Assembly: GCA_021432635.1 (NCBI GenBank)
Contig: MU270063.1
Location: forward strand, 124,001-188,000
Length of the DNA: 64,000 nt
Direction of reading: 5' to 3'
Source of the DNA: Thozetella sp. PMI_491
Lineage: Eukaryota; Ascomycota; Sordariomycetes; Chaetosphaeriales; Chaetosphaeriaceae
Of the stretch, positions 55,972 to 64,000 are shown piece after piece (the first letter of the stretch is position 1; each line of letters begins with the position of its first letter). The position numbers and the translations under genes are program-made. A model generated the notes under the pieces. It ran no database searches. It worked only from the letters and a program-made list of their open reading frames with translations, and was not told the DNA's origin.

Positions 55972-58017
55972 TTACTCCATGTATCGAAAATCGGGGTGCC
56001 TATGGCCTAGTGCGCGGATCTCGTCTTCTGAGAGGCCATGGAGCCGGTTATCACGCTTTCCCTGCTCACGAATCTTGTTCTCATACGTGCAGTGGGCAAG
56101 ACCGAATGCAGCAAGACAGAAGCAGAACAGCTGAAGGGAGAAGTTGATAGAGTGGCCGATATGAAACTTGGGCGAGTCTGTAGAGAGGTAGGTCCAACTT
56201 GCAGCATGTCAGAATATGATTGAGCGGAACAAGTTCGTAGGAAGAGACGGGGGACCTCACGTGGACAGCACACCTCCGACACTACCAATCGCCACCATGT
56301 ATCCACCGGCAACGGCGGCCACGGCAGGACTTCCCGTGTCTATTGATTGAAATGTTAGAAGCGCTCAAAGCAGCTTGAAGAAGTGCACTCACTATTGATG
56401 CCCCAGCTCAGGAAACCAGAGCTCGCCGCAAATACGCCGATGCAGCTCAGAAAGACGGCGGCATACTTGGCCTCCGTGTTGTCTGAGAAGCGCAGAATGG
56501 CATAGCCGGTACTAGAGAACACCACAGCGCCGAGCATGAACACACCTCGGCGGTTGGTTCGGTCGCTCGCGTAGCCGAGCGCGATGGTCAGGACGCAGGC
56601 AACCAGGTACGGGGGCACCGACGATAACTGCGCTCTTGTCGAGGTCCAACCGAATTCCTGAAGGATGGTGGGAACGAAGGCACCAAGTCCCTGCACCGCC
56701 GAGTTGGTGCAGAAGAAGCACCAAGCGCACACGTTGGTGTGGACGTTAAAGATGGCTTGGCGGACATGGGCCCATGTCACCTTTTCTTTCGGATTCTGCA
56801 GATAGTCAGATGCTTTGCTCTAGGTCCTCGGCAACAGGGTCATCATTACCGCATCGTTTTCACGACGCATGCGCTCGGCAGCAATATACTGTTGGCGAGG
56901 AGTAAGGTACTTCCAGGATCCGGGGCTCTGCGGCATGAAGTAGATAAATGACAAAGCAATGATCATGGTTAGAAGACCCTCGAAGAAGAAGATATTGCGC
57001 CACCTAGATATACGAATTATGAGTTATCTATCCGGGAAGAGTACTCTTGGAGAGCGAGTCACGTACGTCTTGATAACGGAAGAGGATGTGCCCCAGGCTG
57101 GAACTTTGCTACTCGCGGCAGATGGATTAGATATTACCAAGACACGACACATGGAAGGTAGTAGGACATACCTCAAAGCTGTAGCGAGAAGACCTCCAAA
57201 CGAGTTCGCGAGGGAGCTGGAAGAGATGAAGATGCTCATGCGAAAGAAGAGTTCACTCTTCTTATAATAGCAGCTAAGGAAAAAGGCGGTCGCAGGCATG
57301 GCGCCGCCCTCGAAGATCCCCAACACGGCTCTCGTCACAGCTAGTCCGGGGTATGATTGAACGAAAGCGGTGCAGAGCGATACCAAGCCGAAGCTGAAGA
57401 CGAGAAAAGGCACTGTAATTGTTGGTCAGAAAGGAGAATGGGGCTCAGGTATGGAACGGTCGAGGGCTGGCTTACTGTAAAAGCGCGGTCCGAAACGCTT
57501 GAGGATGACATTGCTCGGTACCTCCACGCTGTTCACGGGCAAAGATTAGCAAGTTTTCATTTTCTAGGGGAGGGGTGTTTGCTCCTGACCTTAGGTAGAC
57601 GATGAAGAAGATGGAAAGAACAATGTTATAGCGGTACCCGACGAGGTCGAGCTCGGCCGTCATTCCTTCGATCTTGGCATTTCTATGTGCCACGGCTTCG
57701 TCAGAGCTGTCCTAAAGTGGGCTGTCGTATTGGCTTCTCTTACCCAATGTTGGCGCGGTCGATAGCGCAGCACATGTCTTTTTGAAGTTCAAGATCAGCT
57801 CTTCTGCAGGCGGTGCGGGACCGCCCTGCTACTTACACAGGATGGTGACCATTGGTACAATGGTAAAGTCAAACTTCCTGCGGATCGCTGTCTCTTCGGC
57901 CTCTGTCCAGTCCGGATTGCCGACATCGACATTGTCGATCACGCCGGCGCTCGTGTCAGTATGGCTCGACCCAGCGGGCTCGGCCTTGTAGAGGTTGCCT
58001 TCTACTTTCTCAGACAT
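55972..58017 (-). CDS. MFS permease of the anion:cation symporter (Dal5/allantoate) type
   Basis: Ten exons: 58017-57837, 57777-57744, 57682-57590, 57528-57476, 57412-57172, 57108-57067, 57003-56850, 56795-56393, 56339-56261 and 56197-55972; 501 residues. Family marks: KFDFTIVPMVT and Cys-Ala-Ile-Asp-Arg-Ala-Asn-Ile-Gly in span 1; VEVPSNVILKRFGPRFY; RAVLGIFEGGAMPA; WRNIFFFEGLLTMII in span 6; ASDRTNRRGVFMLG in the second half; and a C-terminal DNRLHGLSEDEIRALGHRHPDFRYM. These permeases take up small anions such as allantoate, ureidosuccinate, vitamins or dipeptides across the plasma membrane. It is divergent from the 5-oxoprolinase gene with a shared 890 bp promoter, so 5-oxoproline or a related ring compound is a fair guess for its cargo. 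The start of exon 6 could move by one codon, and its sequence fits the family less well than the rest. Confidence 0.88.
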
Positions 58018-58263
58018 TGTAGCCAACGGATGGGCGGTTGCTGTGGAACAATGACTGCTACTGCTGCTGCTACTGCTGTCGGCCGGAGAGACTGCGAATC
58101 TGGCGGAACGTGTAGAGTCGAAGGGCGTCAGGCTCGTGTACTACACGCAGGCTGACCAGGTCTCGGCAGCGAACCGGATCCCAAGGTTGCCAGGACCATT
58201 TTTATTTGCATCACGCTCAGAGTCAGCTCGACGCGGCCTATCTCTGTACACGAACCCCGGCCT

Positions 58264-58269
58264 GTTATC
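58264..58269 (-). promoter_or_regulatory. GATA-factor site, AGATAA on the minus strand
   Basis: TTATCT on the plus strand, the complement of AGATAA (HGATAR consensus), in the shared promoter of the permease and the 5-oxoprolinase. In fungi such sites bind AreA/NIT2-type nitrogen regulators. Coordinates are accurate to one or two bases. Confidence 0.45.
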
Positions 58270-58474
58270 TACAACATTTCCTCCTTTCTCATAGGACTAA
58301 GACCAGAAGGGGGCCAGTGGCCCTTGGCGATGACCCACAAGCCTATCTCCCTGGGCTCCGTGGGCAAGGCCGGGGCCAATGAACAGCATGCCGACCCCCC
58401 CGGGAATAGGCGGGGTCCCTTCGGCGAGTGGGTCCCGCCCCAGATCGGCCTCCCGGACCCGACACGTGACGCGT

Positions 58475-58480
58475 AGATAA
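58475..58480 (+). promoter_or_regulatory. GATA-factor site, AGATAA
   Basis: Second AGATAA in the shared permease/5-oxoprolinase promoter, about 430 bp upstream of the oxoprolinase ATG. Confidence 0.45.
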
Positions 58481-58774
58481 ACGAGTCGTATGCATCCCGA
58501 TGCACCCCGGAGCTCATGCATGCCCGTCGGAGAGGGCATGCCTGGCTGGAGGCACGGCAGTCTCTGGGCAAATGCGGAATCGAGCATGGTCGCTGTGGGT
58601 CCCCGCCGTCGCTCCCGTTCCGAGTCCAGGCCGTGGGCCGTGTCACGACTCGCAGCATGTATATCTTGGTCTTGAAAATGCTACAGCTATTGGGGATGAA
58701 TCAAAGACCACAGTGATCAGTTTTCTTTATCCGAAGACGTCGTTTCCAAAGGCCGGACGTTAACACCCTCCTCA

Positions 58775-58781
58775 AGATAAG
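58775..58781 (+). promoter_or_regulatory. GATA-factor site, AGATAAG
   Basis: Third site, full AGATAAG, about 130 bp upstream of the oxoprolinase ATG, the usual distance for an active nitrogen-control element. Confidence 0.5.
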
Positions 58782-58907
58782 CCTGCTTCTTCTCTTTGAC
58801 TTGCAGCTTTTACAACGGACGCCTCCCCCTCTCGCGTCTCCTGCGGTTCTCTGTCGCCGCGCTTCAGCTTTTGCTGTGTTGCCGCGCATCGGCCAACTAA
58901 AGACACA

Positions 58908-61900
58908 ATGGCACCTAAGATCACCATCTCGATCGACAGGGGTGGCACCTTTACGGATGTCCATGCCATTGTGCCCGGCAAGCCAGATATCGTGCTGAAG
59001 CTGCTGTCAGTGGATCCAACAAACTACCCAGACGCCCCCACCGAGGGCATACGTCGCGTCCTTGAGGCAGCCACCGGAGAGACCCTGCCGAGGGGCGTCC
59101 CGCTACGCCTAGACGGGATCGAGTGTCTGCGCATGGGCACCACCGTGGCCACCAATGCCCTTCTGGAGCGCAAGGGCACGCGATCCGCTCTGGTGACCAC
59201 TAAGGGATTCCGTGACCTGCTGCGCATCGGCAACCAGGCCCGCCCTGACATATTCGACCTGTCGGCCCGCCGGCCAGACGTTCTGTTCGAGGCCGTCATC
59301 GAGGTGGATGAGCGCATCATCCCTGCACACCCCCGTGCTGATACGGCGGCATTGGCCGTGCACCGCGCCATCCAAGGCACGACGGGCGAGACCTACCATG
59401 TGCTGCGCGAGCTCGACATCGGCGCCGTCACAACAGAGCTGCGGGCCCTCAAGGATAAGGGCTTCGGCTCTGTCGCCGTGGCCCTTGTGAACTCTTTTGC
59501 CTGTCCCGAGCATGAACGGGCCATCGGCGACATTGCCTCCGGCTTAGGCCTGTCGGTCGCCCTCTCATCCACGCTACAGCCGATGATCAAGGTGGTACCG
59601 CGCGGCATGTCAGCCACTGCCGATGCGTATCTTACCCCCGTAATCAAAGCCTACGTCGATGCCATATCGGCTAACTTCGAAGGCGGCCTTGCCGGCGCAC
59701 ACGGCTGCCGCGTCGAGTTCATGCAGTCCGACGGCGGTTTGGTCGATTTCCGGCAGTTTAGCGGGCTCCGTGCCATCCTTTCCGGTCCTGCGGCGGGCGT
59801 CGTTGGTTTCTCGGCTACTAGTTGGGACCCAGAGGCCCGTATTCCCATTATTGGGTTCGACATGGGCGGCACCTCGACCGACGTGTCGCGCTTCGATGGA
59901 CATCTCGACCACACATTCTCATCAAGCATTTCGGGCGTCAGCATTCAGGCGCCACAGCTCGACATCAACACAGTCGCTGCTGGTGGCGGCTCCATTCTGT
60001 CCTGGCGCAACGGCTTGTTCATGGTTGGACCAGAATCGGCCTCAGCTCATCCGGGTCCTGCTTGCTACCGCAAAGGTGGCCCACTGACCGTGACTGATGC
60101 TAACTTGTTCCTCGGACGGCTACTACCTGAGTATTTCCCCAAGATTTTCGGGCCCAACGAAGACCAGCCACTCGACCGCGACATCACTCGCAAGCTCTTC
60201 ATCGAGCTCACTGAAAAGATTAATGCGGATCAATCTGTACGATACACGCCGGAGCAGGTTGCACTGGGCTTCCTCAAGGTAGCCGACGAATCTATGACTC
60301 GGCCTATCCGCAACCTGACCGAGGCGCGCGGATTCGAGACCGCCTCGCACCACCTCGCCTGCTTCGGTGGCGCTGGAGGCCAGCATGCTTGCAATGTGGC
60401 AGCGTCCCTAGGCATTTCGCGCATCATCGTGCATAAGTACTCGTCGATTCTCTCCGCGTACGGTCTTGCCCTCGCCGACATTGTGCATGAGGCCCAAGAG
60501 CCCATGGCAGCAGAGTATAGCATGGCCAAGGACTCTATCGACCAGCGTCTACAAGGTCTCAAGGAAAGGTCTTCCGCGCACCTCGGAGCTCAGGGGTTTA
60601 CCGCTCAGCAACTTCGTCATGAGTCGTTTTTGAACATGAGATATGAGGGATCTGATACAAGCCTGATGATCCTGGCCCCTGAGGATGGAGATTTTGCGGC
60701 GGCATTCATCGAGCGGCACCACCGCGAGTTTAGCTTTACGCTGGATCGTCCGGTGCTCGTTGATGACGTACGGGTGCGGACGGTTGCCGCGTCGCAGACG
60801 GTTACCGAGAAGAGCCCACTGCGTCAATTGCAAGAGGCTTCTCTCAGCACGGCCGGGGCTCCAGCAAAGGTCAGCCGTATCTACTTCGATGGACAGCCTG
60901 ACTATGTCGACACGCCTGTCTACCAGCTGCGCGATCTCGGCACCGATGTTCAGCTTCACGGTCCTGCCATCATCATTGACGAAACTCAAACCATCGTCGT
61001 CGCTCCGAATGCGGTGGTCTCCGTGCTTAAGACCTGCCTGGTCATTGACCTCGAGTCCGACGCGACGGCGAAGAAAGAGGCCGACGCAGCTCCCCAGATC
61101 GACCCGATTCGCCTGACGATCTTTGGTCACCGCTTCATGTCAGTAGCGGAGCAGATGGGCCGGACCCTTCAGAAGACCGCCGTATCCACCAACATTAAGG
61201 AACGTCTTGATTTCTCGTGTGCGCTCTTCTCGCCTGACGGCGGACTCGTGGCAAACGCCCCTCACGTGCCGGTGCATCTCGGTTCAATGCAGTTTGCGGT
61301 GCGCTTCCAGCACCAAAGATGGCTCGGGCAGCTCAAAGAAGGCGATGTTCTCGTTGCCAATCACCCGATTTCTGGCGGCACACATTTGCCTGACGTCACG
61401 GTCGTCACGCCTGTGTTCGCTCGCGGTACCGACGAGATTATCTTCTATGTAGCATCGAGAGGACACCATGCGGACATCGGAGGTATCCTTCCGGGATCTA
61501 TGCCTCCGAATTCGACCGAGTTGTGGCAGGAGGGCACGGCAATCGAGTCGGAGAAGGTCGTATCCGGCGGCGTCTTCAATGAGGCGCGCATGCGAGAGTT
61601 GTTCCTCGACGAGCCGGCACAGTACAAGGGCTGCTCAGGAAGCCGGAACATAAGCGACAATCTGTCAGATCTGAAGGCGCAGATCGCTGCCAATGCGCGT
61701 GGCATAGTGCTGATCCAGAACCTGATCGATGAGTACGGCCTCAGCACTGTGCAGATGTACATGTACGGAATTCAGACCACGGCAGAGCTGGCCGTACGGA
61801 ACCTCCTCCAGGGCCTGTACCGGCGCTTCGAGGGCCGTCCACTTGAAGCCCTCGACTTCATGGACGACGGTACGCCCATCCGGTTGACCATCACCATCAA

Positions 61901-62776
61901 GGAAGATGGGTCGGCTGTCTTTGACTTTGCCGGCACCGGCCCCGAGGTGCACGGGAACATCAACGCGCCAGAGGCCATCACACACTCGGCTATTATCTAC
62001 GCTCTGCGGTGCATGATCAACGCCGACATTCCTCTGAATCAGGGCTGCTTAGCCGCCATCGATATTCGCATCCCCAAGCCTAGCATTCTGAGCCCGACGC
62101 GTGCCGCGGCTGTGGTCGGCGGGAATGTTACAACCTCGCAGCGTGTGACAGATGTGGTGCTCAAGGCGCTAGGGGCCTGTGCCGCCTCGCAGGGCTGCCT
62201 CAACAACTTGACGTTCGGAATAGACGCCAAGACGGATGCTGCTACCGGAAATGTGGTCCCTGGATTTGGTTACTACGAGACGTAAGTGAAAAGCTGCTCC
62301 ACGTTTGAAATACACTCATGTCAGATGGCTGCTAACCGCCGCACAGCATTGCCGGAGGCGCGGGAGCCGGGCCGACGTGGCATGGCGAGAACGGTGTGCA
62401 CGTACATATGACGAATACGCGCATCACAGATCCGGAGATTCTCGAGAAGCGGTATCCTTGCATTCTGCGGCGCTTCGAGCTGCGTCCGGAAACCGGCGGC
62501 CGCGGCCATTTCCGGGGCGGAGACGGCGTGGCGCGCGAGATCGAGTTCCTGACCCCTGTGCAGTGCTCAATCCTGTCGGAGCGCCGTGTCCACCGGCCAT
62601 ACGGCATGGAGGGCGGAGAGGCAGGACAGACAGGGTTGAACCTATGGCTCAGCAAGGACAAGTACACTGGTGAGGACCGGACCGTCAACATGGGTGGCAA
62701 GGGGAGCGTGGCCATGAGCACGGGCGATCGTGTCGTCATCATGACACCCGGTGGCGGCGGCTGGGGCGCTCAGTGA
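58908..62776 (+). CDS. 5-oxoprolinase (ATP-dependent; fused HyuA/HyuB hydantoinase type)
   Basis: Two exons: 58908-62281 and 62347-62776; 1267 residues, close to the 1280-1290 of known eukaryotic 5-oxoprolinases. N-terminal hydantoinase A-type part: [14 protein letters not shown] near residue 8, [15 protein letters not shown] near 70, [20 protein letters not shown] near 320. C-terminal hydantoinase B-type part from about 735: [38 protein letters not shown], and [20 protein letters not shown] in the second exon. The intron rebuilds a Thr codon in a conserved Tyr-Glu-Thr-Ile stretch. The enzyme opens 5-oxoproline (pyroglutamate) to glutamate using ATP, part of glutathione turnover and pyroglutamate use. 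Some fungal members may act on hydantoins instead. The divergent Dal5-type permease, the GATA boxes and the nearby zinc-cluster regulator support a nitrogen-scavenging role (inference). Confidence 0.93.
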
Positions 62777-62992
62777 TTTTCCTTCGAATTTTAAGCACTG
62801 CTTTCGCGTGGATTTTCATGTTTGCGTAGGCTCTGTTGGGAGAATACATAGAAGACCTGGTCCTGCTATCCAAATGCTTTGGATGGGTCAATAATTTCAT
62901 ATGACTTATACATCATGCAGTTGTTATTCATGCTGGAGATCAAGCTTCCAGTGTGAGAAAGTCTCTAGGGACATTTTCGTACACTCGTCAGC
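62777..62992. other. Short convergent spacer
   Basis: About 215 bp between the stops of the 5-oxoprolinase (plus) and the partial regulator (minus). Nothing else seen. Confidence 0.5.
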
Positions 62993-64000
62993 TCAAGCCC
63001 CAGTATCTCCTGTTTGAGAACTCCCAGTATCTGCATTCTCATTCATGCCCTCCTCCCGCATCATCGCCATGCTGCCGATCCACTGTCGATCCATGTCAAT
63101 ACCGATTGAGTCCATCACCTCCGCCCACACAGACGGGTCTTCAGCTGCGTCAATACTGAATGGTGACTGCTGGGGCTCTTGCCGGTCGCCTGCCATCCAG
63201 TTCAACTGGCTGGGAATCCCGGTATCGCGGACCCCTTCGTCTGCACCTTCCGGGGCAACAGGTTTGATGGTTGCGCGTATCTTGGTCAGCAGTGTGTGGC
63301 ATGCCCGAATGTACTTGTTTCCCTTTTCAGCCATGCTTTGCAGTACCTGGAGAGCTGTGTCCATAGCCGATGCGTTCATTTCGTGATAAGGAAAGGCGAT
63401 GTTGACCATAACGAGGAGCAGAGCTGCCGAGAAAGCTTGCTCGCCATCGATAAACCCATAGGTAGCTACCATGACCGGTCAGTCCATATGTACAAGGTGA
63501 TGCCGTCGGTGGAAGAGCTAGAGTCCCTACCAACAAGATTGTACTTGGCCGCGGCATTGAGAATGCTTGTGCTGGATCGAGCCGCCGATATAGAGGCATC
63601 AATGACACTAACGACATCTGCGGACAGCCCGTCCTCCCACCGCGAGCCGCTTGCGCGCTGTCCATTCGCTCCGTTGGTCGCCATTTGGCGCTGAACAGCA
63701 TAAAGCAACAGAGGGCGGGCTGTCATGTTGATACAGTGATAATAGTGGAGGTAGGTCGACACCAGCTCTCGATTGACCTGCTTGTCGAGGTCCGCTGGTT
63801 CCAACCTTACTTCGGGCGGAAGCTGGTGGATCCATTCCGACAAGCTCTTCATAATATCTTGAATAGATGCCGAAAGGCTGGTCCCAGACTGGCGCTTCTT
63901 TCGATATATATCCTGTCCGATGCGGCCAAGTATACGCGACAGTTCGGTGTAGGTTCTCAGGACTGAAGGGCGGCGGGATTCCTCCCCATCTATTGCGCTG
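62993..64000 (-). CDS. C-terminal part of a fungal-specific transcription factor, cut by the window edge
   Basis: Two visible exons: beyond 64000 to 63531, and 63465 to 62993; the 5' part with any zinc cluster lies outside. The visible part is the C-terminal half of the fungal TF domain: a run like Arg-Thr-Tyr-Thr-Glu-Leu-Ser-Arg-Ile-Leu, then SLSEWIHQLPPEVRL, LHYYHCINMTARPLLLY, DASISAARSSTSILNAAAKYN, and after the intron YGFIDGEQAFSAALLLVMVNIAF. The tail is Ser/Gly/Asp-rich with many Met, like an activation region. A regulator next to the 5-oxoprolinase could control it; unproven. Confidence 0.75.

Noticed and set aside
60549-61130. 193-codon open frame opposite the 5-oxoprolinase
   Set aside because: Antisense to a strongly conserved coding region.
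1-64000. CRISPR arrays, LTR-type elements, DNA transposons or a polyketide/peptide synthase cluster
   Set aside because: No arrays of spaced repeats, no paired terminal repeats, no transposase, reverse transcriptase, integrase or megasynthase motifs were found on either strand.

Overview
The window is nuclear DNA of a filamentous ascomycete (Pezizomycotina, possibly a sordariomycete; the class is a guess). The pointers are compact genes, many split by 50-100 nt introns with GTAAGT-like donors, CTAAC/CTGAC branch points and YAG acceptors, plus fungal families: HET-domain proteins, a PTH11-like membrane protein, Zn2Cys6 regulators, an ABCC pump, and an AspRS-DUF2156 fusion known from higher fungi. 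Gene ends were worked out by eye from reading frame, splice consensus and family match. For the multi-exon genes the exon lengths add up to a whole number of codons.

Layout. 1-4.2 kb is gene-poor, AT-richer DNA with one small secreted-protein gene. 4.2-10.2 kb holds a broken HET-domain relic, an SRR1-like gene and an intact HET gene. 10.8-12.4 kb is a very intron-dense SAM methyltransferase. 13.8-15.8 kb is an F-box/ankyrin protein. 16-19 kb is a non-coding stretch with an assembly gap of 100 Ns. 19-27 kb has a sugar transporter, a short-chain dehydrogenase, a DUF4188 protein and a double F-box protein. 27.7-37.7 kb has two Zn2Cys6 regulators around a fumarylacetoacetase, then a second dehydrogenase and a small conserved protein. 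39.5-44.3 kb is a full-length ABCC transporter, followed by an NmrA-like protein and an HSL-type hydrolase. 48.5-55.7 kb has a PTH11-like receptor, the AspRS-DUF2156 fusion and a multi-span membrane protein. 56-64 kb has a Dal5-type permease divergent from a 5-oxoprolinase, then the end of a Zn2Cys6 regulator cut by the window edge.

The standout gene is the fusion at 51035-53797. Its layout matches ErdS, the enzyme that charges tRNA-Asp and then moves aspartate onto ergosterol. That system is described in higher fungi, so the interest here lies in its neighbours (a hydrolase, a PTH11-like protein, a membrane protein), whose link to it is unproven. A second likely functional unit is the permease/5-oxoprolinase pair, whose shared promoter carries three AGATAA boxes of the kind bound by nitrogen-regulating GATA factors. 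No polyketide or non-ribosomal peptide backbone gene is present.
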